DNA of 64,000 bases from Durusdinium trenchii. Taxonomy: Eukaryota; Sar; Dinophyceae; Suessiales; Symbiodiniaceae. Positions 42,906 to 53,336 of this stretch are shown piece after piece (position 1 is the stretch's first letter; every line of letters begins with the position of its first letter). The notes under the pieces are model-generated. The model ran no database searches. It saw only the letters and a program-made list of their open reading frames with translations, and was not told where the DNA came from. The DNA is taken from contig CAXAMN010002991.1 of NCBI GenBank assembly GCA_963970005.1, positions 299,173 to 363,172 of the forward strand, given 5' to 3'. A program made the position numbers and the translations under genes.

Positions 42906-45306
42906 CTTTTGAAAAAAAAACACAATAAATAAATAAAAACGGTCTCCGTGCCTTTCGATGTCTTCCAGAAGCCCATGGACTTGGTTCCCTTTCTCTTTGA
43001 CGTCTCCTGTGCAAGGCACTGACTCATGCGGCCAGCGCCCAAAACCCCTCGGGCGCTTGCCGGGTCGGTCGGTTCTTCAGCTCCATGACGGATGGAACTC
43101 TCTTGGGACTCACCGAGAAAAAACCAGGACCTGACCAGTCCGTGACCTCTTTTGGAGTCTCTAGTGACCTGGGATGAATCTCAAACAGCTACTCACCGAA
43201 GGTCGGTGAATGTTAGGGAGAGCTCTCCCATTGCCCATTTCCAGGAGGCTGCTGGCAAGGATGGCCACATTTCTCCTAGCCATGCTTGAATTGGATCCTG
43301 TTCTTGAAGATACCTTGAACCAAGAGTTATATCTGAAAATCCACCTGGGATACCTTATCCATCCTTATTTTTGATAAGAGCTTCATAGTGTGCATGTTCA
43401 TAAACCACAAACATGTTCTGAGTTGAGGTTGTGTTGCAGATTGTGCTGCATTGAAGACCTAAACCCCAAAAAGGTTTCCTGACCCACCTTGGAAGATTAA
43501 AATGGAACCTGAAAAGCACTGGGTTATAGAGGAAAATCGTCTTCCTTGCAGGTCCATGCCAAGCCCGGTTCCATGTGGGTCTCTTCCTGGGTGTAATTTC
43601 CGGAACAAACCTTCTTTAGCCTCCCACCTCACCTACCTCCACCTAAGACCCTCACCTGGGTGTAATCACCTACCAACTGCTGTAGCCCACCTCACCTTCT
43701 ACCCACAACCCCACAAAAGGTTCGTCTCATCAGGTGTGGTGGACGACCTCTGACAGGTCCGGCGGAAGGGAGGGTGCACGAATGATCGGCCACGACCGGG
43801 CACACAGCACAGTCCTGAAACCCAGTCCCAACCAGAAAGAAATGGATGGAGCTCCCCAGTCGCAGCCAGAAATCCTATGTAAAGGATCTCAAGCTGTCAC
43901 CATACTGGAACAACCAGAACTGTTTCTGGTTGGGACTGGGTTCCCAGGTCACAGCTTCTTCAAAGTACCGAACTTGAGGATTCTTAAGTGACCCTTTAGA
44001 GGCTTATAGAAGTGGCCTCATCCCGCAATCTCAAAGGATTGGAAGAACCAGGTCCATCAAGTCAAAACAATCGACGCACACGCCGTCAAAAAGATCCAAC
44101 ACGCATCCTGTGCGACGTTCAAAAAAAAGGAGGTTCTGTTGAGGTCTGTTTATACCATATCCACTACAACACGGATGCGGCATACTTACCTGTCTTAAAA
44201 ATATCATTGCTGCATGGTTTACAAAGTCACCATCAACAGTTTAAAGCTATATTGGTACGTTGGCTATAACATACTAATTAAGACTACAACTTGAAGTATA
44301 GTGGCAAAACGTTGACTCCTTTAAAGAACAGTGCCGGGTATACCTATTAAAGACCACTCCCCTTTTAAAAAGCACCATGCCGGAAACCCCCAAGTACGGT
44401 ATATGCTTTGAAATTGCCACCCTTTAAATCGGCTACAAAACTACCAAAATGGTCGACTTTGGTGTATCTTTTTTTGAGGCTCCAAAAACAACCCTAACTG
44501 CCCACCTCTGTCCACCCTGTTTGTCCACCATGACACGCCGCGTTTACACCAGCAGGTTTTCCTTCCCCCAATGGCACAGACTCACGCAAATGCACTTGCC
44601 ACCGTGGCCACGCAAAACGGCGTGGCACAACGACATTACCTTTCGAAAGCTTTAGTTGTTTCTCTAGTGAACAATAATTGTTTAATAAGGCTTTTGTCAA
44701 GGGAAAAGGAAGGCCCTTCGATCTGGAGCATTTTTTTGATACGAGTTTAAAATAGAGGACTTTATATAAAACTTTCCTGGATGACTTCTCGGTGTTGAAG
44801 CTCTTCCCAGGTGTCTGCACGAAGTCTACACTTCAAGCTTTACAAAGCGCTGCGCCTGCCAGGAAATCTGCATTTCATGTTTATAGCCAATTACTATTCA
44901 AAAGGATCCTCCCACTGACCCTATTTGGGACAACCCGATTTCAGGGACCCCGTATCAAAAATGCACCCGAGTTTTTGTTAACGGGGGGGGGCCCTGCGTT
45001 TTTAATTAGGTGGAGGGGATTAGTAATAAGAGCCTCGTGTTATGGCCCTCTAGCGATGAGAAGCAGTCGTCAGATGAATGTGAAGCGGATGCGCTATCTC
45101 AACTGATTCATGATCCACAAAAGTTCACCTTTTGCCGCTTGCTCAAAATCCACTCAAGACCCACAAGCTAAATGTCTTGCTTTTGCTTCTGTCAAACAAA
45201 AACAATTTATAAGCTGTCAGGTCTCATCGGCGCATGGATCCTTATTTTGTTACGACCAGGAAACAACCATTCGCTGGCCGCACGTTCACTGGCTTGGTCG
45301 CACCAC
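42906..45306. other. Intron-like or intergenic, locally AT-rich
   Basis: 43821-43940 is a foldback element listed separately. About 44150-45050 is richer in A and T than the surroundings. At 45052-45170 the plus strand reads SSDEKQSSDECEADALSQLI followed by HDPQKFTFCRLLKIHS and a stop, a protein-like fragment with no recognisable partner. Confidence 0.35.
43821..43940. repeat. 120-bp foldback element with perfect 18-bp arms
   Basis: cccagtcccaaccagaaa (43821-43838) and its exact complement (43923-43940). The core includes tgtaaaggatctcaa and ggaacaaccagaactg. Best-preserved member of a family with copies at 54959-55073, 41078-41168 and 20617-20700. Confidence 0.85.
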
Positions 45307-45397
45307 CCTTTCTGCGAAGTTTGCCCTCCTGAGCTGCTGCGTTCTTGGAGATCGCTGCGGAGGTGGCAGATGTAGCTCTCCTCAGATGTGGGTGACG
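45307..45397 (-). CDS. Doubtful minus-strand exon
   Basis: SPTSEESYICHLRSDLQERS then SSGGQTSQK between gccctcttccttag|CG and AAAGG|GTGGTG. Two other frames on this strand are nearly open, so the call is weak. Confidence 0.25.
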
Positions 45398-45521
45398 CTA
45401 AGGAAGAGGGCACAGTTCCTGAAGAATCCATGGGTTGGTGGAGTGAAAACCACCTGTTTGGTCTTCCGAGTTCGTGGTCATCGGAAATCAGGGCCATGCC
45501 ATCATGATTTCAGGAAGTTTA

Positions 45522-45560
45522 GTGTGTGTGTATATGTGTGTGTGTGTGGGGGGGGGGGGG
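45522..45560. repeat. GT microsatellite ending in a run of 13 G
   Basis: GT dinucleotides with a tata interruption, then a mononucleotide G run (45548-45560). Confidence 0.9.
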
Positions 45561-46298
45561 TTGCTTTGGAGGTTGATGAGATGATCTCTGTAATCCAACA
45601 TTGCCAGCGCCGGGCAAATGGTGTGCGCTGGCAATCGATTCTGATACCCTAAAGGCCGAAAGGTGTATGGACTCTGGGGCGGAGTTTTTTCGACTGCGCC
45701 GTCATTGGAGTGCCCTTCAACTGCAACGCTCGTCCGATTATGGCGGTGAACAAGCAGAATGCAGTGAATGCACAGTCCACACAGTGAATGCACATGTCCG
45801 CATGGCAGAAAGATGTCAAGCGGAGCTCCAGCTCAAGCGGAGCCTCTACTGGTTCTCAAGTCTAAAGCGCAAGCAGCTCACAATGGGCCAGGAGTCACAT
45901 GTTGTGACGTGTGGTGTGGCTCCTCTCCCATCCGAGTGGATGGAGGCCAGGGGCACCCCGGAACTGCTGGGCGAAAATGCTTCGTAAATACTTGCAAACG
46001 CAAATCGAGATCAAGATAGATCAAGGCTGCCCACAAACCTGTAAGTTACAATCGTGAAACTTGGAGCCCTTTCCAGAAACCTGGTCATCAACTGCCTTAT
46101 CTGGGCCGTTTCGCCAGTGTAACCGTTTCGGGTGGTCACATTGTACCGTTTCAGGTCCCCCTGCTTTTGACTCGCCATCTCTGCATCTCTCTTTCGGGAA
46201 GGGCGACAGGATTCACGACACCCAAACCATCTATGATATGTTTGCCTACATTGACCCCTCAAACCACCCCAAATCGCTTCCGTGGGTGCTCACGACAC

Positions 46299-46448
46299 TG
46301 CTCTCCAAGTCTCTTGTTGGCCTTCGACCTTTGCTGAATACGCCTCGGGCCACGAGTTTGGACCGGCGGAGAACTCCAAGGTGTGCGCGTGGCAGAAGAA
46401 GAACTGCTGATCGAACTCGCGAAACGAGACAATCCAAACGATCGCATC
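46299..46448 (-). CDS. Minus-strand exon, exactly 50 codons, unrecognised
   Basis: Phase 0 to 0 between ggctgaaag|GAT and GCA|GTGTCG. It reads DAIVWIVSFREFDQQFFFCH, then AHTLEFSAGPNSWPEAYSAK and VEGQQETWRA. The aromatic, Trp-containing composition and GC-biased third positions are those of a folded protein, unlike the competing frames. No family is recognised. It lacks an ATG, so ORF-based searches would miss it. Confidence 0.5.
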
Positions 46449-47134
46449 CTTTCAGCCAGTCCAACCACTGTCCAACCCACTTCCACTTCCTCCCATAACT
46501 TGCTGGTGAGAGGATGAGGGCGCGTTTTTTTCGAGAGAAACATGGTGTCCCTTTACTCGCGAAGCAAAGCAGACCATTGAATTGTGCAGCATTGTGAAAG
46601 GCGTCGACTTTTCATCTCAACAACATGTCTTGGTGTCTGTCAAAACGAACTAGTCCCTCCCACAACAACGTCACAGTCCCTGCGCTTTCTGCCTTTCTCG
46701 TTTTCCACCGTCCCAGCACCGGGACTTCGAGTTCGCTGGGTTCTCACGAACCGTCATGCAACTCACCACTGCCGTCATGCAACTTACTTGCCCCCCAAGA
46801 CTCCAACCCTCAAAGAACGCAAGGGTACCCTAGCTCCAACCTATCCCAGACATTCCATGGGACTGGCATATTTGCCGATCAGTTGGGGTGGTTTTGGGGG
46901 TCAATGTAGGCATATATGGCATACATGGAGTGTTTGGGTATTAGATGAGACCCATCGAAATCCAGCCTTTTGCAATCCCAAAAGCTTTTTTGGGGGAGGG
47001 TCTGATATATGCTTAGCTTTGAGCAAGCCTATACTAAGTCTATATATTGAAGTAGTTACCTCTGCAAGTCTATATTTGAGAGTCCTTGTCCTTGTCTGAT
47101 CCCTTCCCATCTCCCCAACCCAATCCACTTAGAC

Positions 47135-47255
47135 CAAGCTGAAGCGCTTCCAGTCTTCCGCCACCAGCCGCCTCTGCTCCTCCGGAGGAAACTCCGGAGC
47201 CGCAGCATCTGGAGCCGCATCTGTGAGATCGGACTTCGTGGGGTCGAGGATCAAC
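47135..47255 (-). CDS. Minus-strand exon, acidic
   Basis: Opens after accggtcctcag|G and reads LILDPTKSDLTDAAPDAAAP then EFPPEEQRRLVAEDWKRFSL. The end is either the donor TTG|GTCTAA or, if not spliced, a stop two codons on (47129). So it is an internal exon or the last exon of a gene. GC-rich; no family recognised. Confidence 0.48.
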
Positions 47256-47972
47256 CTGAGGACCGGTTGAGTCACAGCCTCGTCCCATCCACAAACCCAC
47301 CCGCGACTCCCAACTCCCGGCCCCGCCATTCGGGCACCACCCAAACTCCTTGGAACCGCTCGGTGACCCGAAGCCGGTCCGGCTCGCGCTACAGTCAAAG
47401 GGTGTTGGTAGCTTAGTGACCCGTCAACCGCTTCAAAACTTGGTGGGCCAGGAGCCCGGTTCGGGCCTTCTCGCCGCCTGATGCGCTTCGGCCACCCGGG
47501 CGCCCGGCCGCGCGGCCGCGCACGTGCCAAGTGGCTCAAGGTTGGGCTCGGTTTTCAGCACACCTCGCGCAGGTCACGGCTCCGGGAAGGGGATCGGTCA
47601 CTCAGGTCGCCCTGGTTCCACCAGGTCGCGAGTTAGAGAATTCCAATGGTTTTTCTGGTGATCCACAGCCACAGCAGATCCTTTGGAACTTCACAACATC
47701 CACGCATTCAGTCTGAAGGCATCCAAAATGAGAACCAGTCTGCCCAAACTGCACCAGAACTGAAGGGATCGGACCCACATGCTTTGGAGTCCTGGGATCA
47801 AATCCCTATAGGCTTTGCGGGACTTCGCTGGGGCCAGGGTGTCTCCATGTGTCTCCCTATCCCCTTCACCTTCCGGGAAAGACCATTCAAAAACTGCTTG
47901 TCCTGGTGACCTGTAGTGGCCAAATCCTTGGTCAAACAATAAGTTGTTGGGGATTCGGGCTATCAACCCTAG

Positions 47973-48054
47973 GGCTCCTGGCCCACATCTCCAGAACGTG
48001 GGTTTGGGGTGGGTGCCAAACCTAACCACCTTCTGAGGATGTGGGCCAGGAGCC
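47973..48054. repeat. 82-bp foldback element with perfect 17-bp arms
   Basis: ggctcctggcccacatc (47973-47989) and its exact complement (48038-48054). The inner part contains aaccaccttctgagg, shared with the foldback at 61803-61892 and with sequence near 40278, so the families overlap. Confidence 0.75.
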
Positions 48055-48241
48055 GATTTTTAATGTGGGTATGAATTGGTCGGATGTGGGGCGGTGCGAA
48101 ACATATAGTATTTAGATTGATACATGATTCATGGATGAACAAACACCCGTGAAGATCGAGGTGTTCCAAGCCAAATCGGTCGTTGGCACCCACCACATGC
48201 AGCTAAGACGTATATGTTCTGATTTGACGCACCCACTCAAC

Positions 48242-48377
48242 CTCCCCACTCTCGGATCCCGCACCCAGGGCTTGTTGCAAGTAAAGCATGCTCTTCTCAT
48301 CCAAAGGCAAGGAGGAAACGGCCTCCAAACCTCCGGACCACGGAGGGAGGGTCCGTCTCCAAGGTCCGACGAGGTCC
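48242..48377 (-). CDS. Possible minus-strand exon
   Basis: Acceptor ttcgcctcaag|GG, then DLVGPWRRTLPPWSGGLEAV and SLPLDEKSMLYLQQALGAGS, donor GAG|GTTGAG. Phase is 1 base in and 0 out. Plausible helix, unknown family. Confidence 0.4.
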
Positions 48378-48597
48378 CTTGAGGCGAATGAACATAGACA
48401 CCCCAAATTGGATGTCACTATATCACTGGGAAGATCCAGGTAGTAATATGGTATGTACCACATGTCTTGGGTCCTGTCCCAGTTCCGGTCTCGTTTTCAC
48501 CCCTCTCTTGGTCCTTCGTTTCGACGACGTCCCTCCAGCGCTCGGTCCGCTCGGTCGGAGGGTGGACTCCAAAGGAGCTTCAGACCGGGGGAGTCCC

Positions 48598-48670
48598 TGG
48601 AAGGCCGAACGGCCCTTGGAAGGCCGAACGGCCCTTGGAAGGCCGAACGGCCCCTGGAAGGCCGAACGGG
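48598..48670. repeat. 19-bp tandem repeat, nearly four copies
   Basis: tggaaggccgaacggccct repeated; the unit contains the palindrome-like ggccgaacggcc. Confidence 0.85.
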
Positions 48671-48906
48671 TGCTGGTATTGAATTGACACCAAAAACTAC
48701 GAAGAAATGGGACACCTGCTTCATAGCCTGAGAGGGGTTTCATCCAGTCACTCCAACAACCTGAGTTCCAAGTCCTCAAGCAGCATCTGGGCCCAGATGG
48801 GGCCACGCTCCTTTTGGCTGCTGAAGATAGCTGAAGTCTCCATTTTGGAGCCTTCTCATGAGCTTTCCAAGCAGCCTAAATGCACACGGAGCCTCCTTAA
48901 GTAGAC

Positions 48907-49164
48907 GGCGATCAAAGGGCTCTCGCGTTCCGAGATGCCTGTGGAGGTGACTCTGTGTAAGACCTCTTTGACCTGCTTAGCATCGGTGTCTTTGAGGGCA
49001 TCCGAGAGTACCAGGAAGATCGCTTGAAGCTTCTCCAACTTCTCGTATGCCCCCAAGGCCGCTTGCAGCTGTGCTTTGGTCAAGCCCACTTCCTTCGCAG
49101 CTTTGATGGCGAACTTCACGTCGGAGGCTCCGGACGAGCATGAAGCCAACGTGCCATCTTGAGC
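48907..49164 (-). CDS. Minus-strand exon, helical
   Basis: Eighty-six codons after ggttccttaag|GCT. It reads AQDGTLASCSSGASDVKFAI, KAAKEVGLTKAQLQAALGAY and EKLEKLQAIFLVLSDALKDT. The likely donor is GCC|GTCTAC. It is a compact helical segment, unlike the low-complexity coiled coil of the gene to the left. It follows 49540-50007 in transcript order; the phases agree if that exon uses a GC donor (CAA|GCGACG). Confidence 0.58.
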
Positions 49165-49539
49165 CTTAAGGAACCAGAAGCTACTAGTAACAAGGGCAAC
49201 ACTACTAGTAGCAAGGACGCTACTAGTAGCTCCTGGCCCTACTACCAGGAACAGGAAGCTACTAGTAAAAATAGACCTTAGGTTTCCCCAAAGGCCTCTA
49301 GGAACCAAATATCATCAGTGCGAGCGCTTAGCTTCTTCAAGGAAGCTTCCTTGAAGAAGCGTGAGCTATCCTGCGTCCAGTAGTTAGTAGCTTACTTACT
49401 TGTAGGTATACTAGCTAATACTAGCTAGCTCCCTCTAGTAGCGGCCTACCTTCCGGGCTTTAAAAGAAAAAAACATGAAAACCCGACCGGGAACATGCAA
49501 AACCAAGGAGCCCGTAACGACGCTGTGAACATCCACCAC

Positions 49540-50007
49540 CTCGCCGTCGCTTGGGCGTCCAACTCTTTCAAGCGTGCCTCTGCCTGAGCAACCAGGCTGC
49601 TACTCACAGAATCCCTGAACTCGTGCAGTAGCTCCGACAGCTTCTTTCCTCGGACCCGGGGGTCGCTCCGCTGCAAAGCCTCGGAGAGTCTCTGCTCTGC
49701 AACTCCTCGACGTTCTTCACCCAAGAGTGCACGGCGACCCTCCTCCAGCAAAGCCTTGAACGCTTCGAGGTTCCCGGGGTCGGACGTGGCCACCTCTTCC
49801 GTGTTCTCCTCTTCCTTCTTGGCTTCTAAACTCCCCAGGCGGTTTAGGATGGCCTCTCCTTCGGCCAAGGCCACGCGCAACTCGGTGACCCGACCGGATC
49901 GCATCGCCAGCTGGAGGCTCTGCTGGACGGACCGGATCCACTTCTGGCCGAGAACCTGGACCGCTTCCCGGAGACGAGCTTCCTGGAGGCAGGACGAGTG
50001 AGCGGCC
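49540..50007 (-). CDS. Minus-strand exon, helical/coiled coil
   Basis: Opens at ttgaacttccgcag|G and reads AAHSSCLQEARLREAVQVLG, WIRSVQQSLQLAMRSGRVTE and ELRVALAEGEAILNRLGSLE, then an acidic linker and LLHEFRDSVSSSLVAQAEAR LKELDAQAT. The donor is AG|GTGGTG or the GC site shortly before it. Entering phase (1 base) matches the leaving phase (2 bases) of 50433-50596, giving ALSR-AAHSSC at the join. Confident as coding; family unknown. Confidence 0.7.
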
Positions 50008-50432
50008 CTGCGGAAGTTCAAGAAATACATAGGAACCGGGACAAAGAACAATCACATGTATCATGTAATCGATCTTCACCCATGCTAGGGAGAATCACCA
50101 CTAATAGGAAAGAAGATGTCTAAATATGATTCCCCTTTTCAATCACCTACCAGGTACCAGACTCACCTAGGTCCGATTGGTGCGTTCACTGACGCAGGGC
50201 CGAGAAGGGTCGAAGAAAAGCCTCAGTTCTGACCTGGCAGTGAGGGTACCTGGACCCTCCGTTGCAGGTGTTGCCCCAGAAACCTCCGTTACCTGGTTGG
50301 GTCCAAAGTCTCACCGAATCTTGCATGGAGGATGCTGATCCTGGTATAGTGGAAAAATCAAAAAAACGACTACAAGGTTGAGATTGCCTAACCTAGGTAG
50401 GCTCTGTAGCTCTGTAGGCCTTCAGGCTCTAC

Positions 50433-50596
50433 CTACTGAGGGCGATCTCAACTCTAAGGAAAACCAAGGCTTCCTCCATCTTCTGAGCTGCTTTGCCACA
50501 GAGCTTCGCCGCTTCGTCGCCGTCCCGGAGCGCTTGATCCAGCAGCGCAAGGCGCTTACTGGACTCCAGGTTCTGGTCCAGACCCTCCCAGGCATC
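50433..50596 (-). CDS. Minus-strand exon, coiled coil
   Basis: Between cacatgccag|GAT and AGTAG|GTAGAG. It reads DAWEGLDQNLESSKRLALLD then QALRDGDEAAKLCGKAAQKM and EEALVFLRVEIAL. It is a typical helical exon and joins in phase to 49540-50007. Confidence 0.62.
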
Positions 50597-50744
50597 CTGG
50601 CATGTGCTTCCGAACCCAGAAACCCAATTCAGACCACCCCGGCTGTTCAGCATCCACCCAAAAACCCACGACCATCATCCCTTGGGGGTGTCTCTTGAAA
50701 TTAACCCCTTGAGCAGTGAGGGGGGCCCTTCAACCACCACGGGT

Positions 50745-51045
50745 CCTGGGGGGTGTTTATTATCTTTATAATCTTAAAATGCGATTGCAATAATAGAATT
50801 AAAATGATGTAATCCTTCCCGCCATTTTATAATTATTAGAAATCTCTGTATTATATAAAATGGCGGTTATTGTTTCTTATTTATTATCTTCTTTAATGCC
50901 AAGGATTTAATATAATGCTTTTTGTCTTTTAATCCTTGGCATTCCTGTAAAATAGATTATATTCTTTACAGCTATTGGCATTTTATTACCTTTGCTTTTA
51001 CTTTAATTTAAATGCCAATAGCAAATATATTAATATTAACCACCT
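50745..51045. other. AT-rich run of four perfect hairpins, possible nuclear mitochondrial insert
   Basis: Four inverted repeats follow one another: 50819-50831 with 50854-50866 (13 bp), 50895-50907 with 50931-50943 (13 bp), a 7-bp pair (ctgtaaa / tttacag) in 50945-50970, and 50971-50983 with 51010-51022 (13 bp). Composition shifts sharply to A and T from the roughly balanced surroundings. Dinoflagellate mitochondrial non-coding DNA is known to be AT-rich and full of inverted repeats, so a NUMT is a reasonable guess. It lies in the interval between two minus-strand exons. Confidence 0.6.
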
Positions 51046-51446
51046 GCAGTCTCCAACAGGTCCACGTACCACGTGGTCTCTACCCAGACACGACCTGTCG
51101 GACTGCCAGTCCGGCCGGTGGGGTGGTGGTTTTGGGTGGTCTTTCTGGGGTGGCAGTTCTGGCAGTCCCAAACAGGTCGTGAACAGGTCGTGTCTGGGTC
51201 GCTTGCTTCGGGGAATCGATCTTCGGGGCGAAGAACCCCCCAAAGCCCCATCCTCACCCGCCACAAAGCAGTGGGAAAAACAACGGGCTCAAGCAGCACT
51301 CGCGTCAACGCAAAAGACCCAAAAAAAAACAATAGAATAAACCAGGATCCTTCCGTCTGGGTGTCCTGTCTGGAGGTCCAGTCTAGCAATGGGCTGGGTA
51401 AGTTGTATATTGGACACCCAAAAAAGAAACTTCCCCTTCGCTTCAC

Positions 51447-51703
51447 TGCCACGCGTCCGCCAGGCGATTCCGCGCCCGCTGCTGCGCGAAGGTCGCCGCG
51501 CGCACGGCCAAGCGGTGCTGCTGCGTCCGGCAGCGCCGCTGGGCCTCGGCGAGCTCGGCGGCGGCCACGCCGGCGCGCTCGGCCTCGAGGAGCGCGGTCT
51601 CCAGTTCCTCGGAGCAAGGCGCGCCACTGGGGAGCTTGGACGAAAGGAGCGGCAAACAGGGCGAGCTGGAGCGAGTCGCGGCCGAAGGATTCAGAAGTTC
51701 GAT
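51447..51703 (-). CDS. Minus-strand exon, Ala/Arg-rich helix
   Basis: A classical acceptor (tctcgatttttctag|ATC) opens IELLNPSAATRSSSPCLPLL, then CSEELETALLEAERAGVAAA and ELAEAQRRCRTQQHRLAVRA, ending ARNRLADAW with the donor CA|GTGAAG. Very GC-rich at third positions. The entering phase (0) fits the RRM exon upstream. The leaving phase (2) does not fit 50596 unless an upstream GC donor is used, so an extra exon may lie between. Confidence 0.58.
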
Positions 51704-52324
51704 CTAGAAAAATCGAGAAGATACACATTGTGATTCCTGTATAGCATGTTTCGGGACTACTCAAATGCCTAAATGAACATCAACCAGCTGGGCTTCAATT
51801 TCTTTGGGGGGTCGAGTGACCAAAAGTGTCCAAGGTTCACTTCAAAGAACCCGAACATTCAGATTCGCCATACCCACGAAGTCCAACCGATTTTTAAAAA
51901 TTGTCTTTGGATGACCGAAAACATGCATTTTGGTGGTGGCAAACATCGTCTTTGGAGTTCTATAGGGCATAGACTTCGCCTGGAATTCGCAGAGTTGTTT
52001 AAAAACAGTGGTTTCAGAGTAGATGGCACAAACCCCAAGATGCTTTTTGAGATGGGGGTCCATATAAACCACCAAACTTGGGGATTGTCTACTCTGAAAC
52101 CACTGTACCCGTTTGGGCAGAATCGAAGGTCCAGGCTATTCCTGCCATCCACCGTACTACAGGTCCACGCCTGTTAGAAGAAAAGTCGAACAAAGCTGTT
52201 GGAAGGCACACAGGAGGTTCATGGCACGATGATTCTATGCGGGTGCTAGTATATAGAATGCTACAGATTCCCCAGATTTGAGGCAGTTCCCACAGAAATG
52301 TCCAGAACCACTAAGACCAAGACT
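51704..52324. other. Intron-like sequence containing a foldback element
   Basis: Separates two minus-strand exons; contains the element 52006-52105. Nothing else is seen. Confidence 0.4.
52006..52105. repeat. Foldback element, gtggtttcagaatagatgg family, copy 2
   Basis: Arms cagtggtttcagagtaga and tctactctgaaaccactg around a core that includes gggggtccatataaaccacc. About 100 bp. It lies between the RRM exon (52325 onward) and the next minus-strand exon (to 51703), again in intron-like sequence. Confidence 0.8.
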
Positions 52325-53336
52325 CTGCAAGCTTGTTCTTCTTCAATGCCTCTTCCACACGAGCTTTCGCCAGATGCATCTCAATTGAACAAACTGGACC
52401 GCTGTCCTTCGCACGGTCCTTCCAACCGCGGCGCGGTAGGCAGCCTTCGTTCGCCTCGTTCGCGTGGGCACGTTCCACCGACTTGGGCCGGGAGCAGGCT
52501 GCGAGCTTGGGGAGCACGCCGCGCATCTGCAAGAGCTCCTCGAGGTGTTCCAATCGCCGCACCTCCAGCGTCACCGCTGGACCCTGGAGCCCCCAGCGGG
52601 TGTTCTTGCGGCTCTTGGCCGCTTGCAACGCTTCCTCCGGCCCAGCGAACTGACACACGGCGAAGGTCTGGCCCTCCGCCTCCTCCATGACGACCGCTCC
52701 GAGGCCCGGACAGCCACTGAAGAGGATCTGCACCTCACGCAGCGTGGCATCCTTGGGCAAACCCACCACGGCCACACAGGCCTCACAGATGGGACCCTTG
52801 GGCGACGGCGAGGCACCTCGCCCCCTCCCACGCGGCGTGGACGAGGCCCGAGCCGGCTGTCCGGGGTGGCGCGGGGGACTGGGGACGTCGGTCATCAAGG
52901 TCTCCAGAGGGAGTTCGGGGAGTCCTGGGCCGGGGAGTCCTGGCTCGGTTCCGGATGGTCTTCTCTCTTGTCCAAGAGCTGCTTCATCGGGTTCTGGAAA
53001 AAGACGATCTTCGCCTCTTGAAACACTTGGAATGCTATCTCTCTGCTGTTCTCCTTCTCCTCCTCCTCCTCCTCCTTCTCCTCCTCCTCCTTCTCCTCCT
53101 CCTCCTTCTCCTCCTTCTCCTCCTTCTCCTTCTCCTCCTTCTCCTTCTCCTCCTTCTCCTCCTTCTCGTCCTTCTCTCCACTTTGGGTCAAAGATCTCTT
53201 TCATCTCTGCATCCTCTGAGTCTGCGGTCAAGTCCTTGTGGTCCTTGTGGTCCTTGTCGAGGTCAGGATACCCCGAGCTCATGCTGCCAGCTCGACCATC
53301 CTCACGTGCCATGGGCTCAGAGTCTCGAGACGGCCC
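52325..53336 (-). CDS. Large exon with RRM-like RNA-binding domain
   Basis: Opens at gacttgcag|GGG (53336) and runs about 337 codons. In order: an acidic N-terminus (DSEDAEMKEIFDPKW), a Gly/Glu run encoded by a (TCC)n microsatellite, a Pro/Arg linker (TPRGRGRGASPSPKG), then an RRM-like fold at about residues 190-263 counted from 53348. The RNP2-like strand is CVAVVGLP and the RNP1-like strand is QTFAVCQF, with a helix ATLREVQILF between and EEALQAAK after. RNP1 lacks the usual Gly and paired aromatics, so binding may be weak or altered. The C-terminus is a charged helix (HLAKARVEEALKKNKL). The donor is probably GC or GA near 52325; phase 0 fits the exon 51447-51703. It suggests an RNA-binding protein with a coiled-coil tail. 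Confidence 0.7.
53041..53171. repeat. (TCC)n microsatellite within coding sequence
   Basis: About 130 bases of ctc/ctt triplets. On the minus strand it encodes Gly/Glu in the RRM exon frame, Glu/Lys in another, and poly-Leu on the plus strand. All frames are open. Confidence 0.9.
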
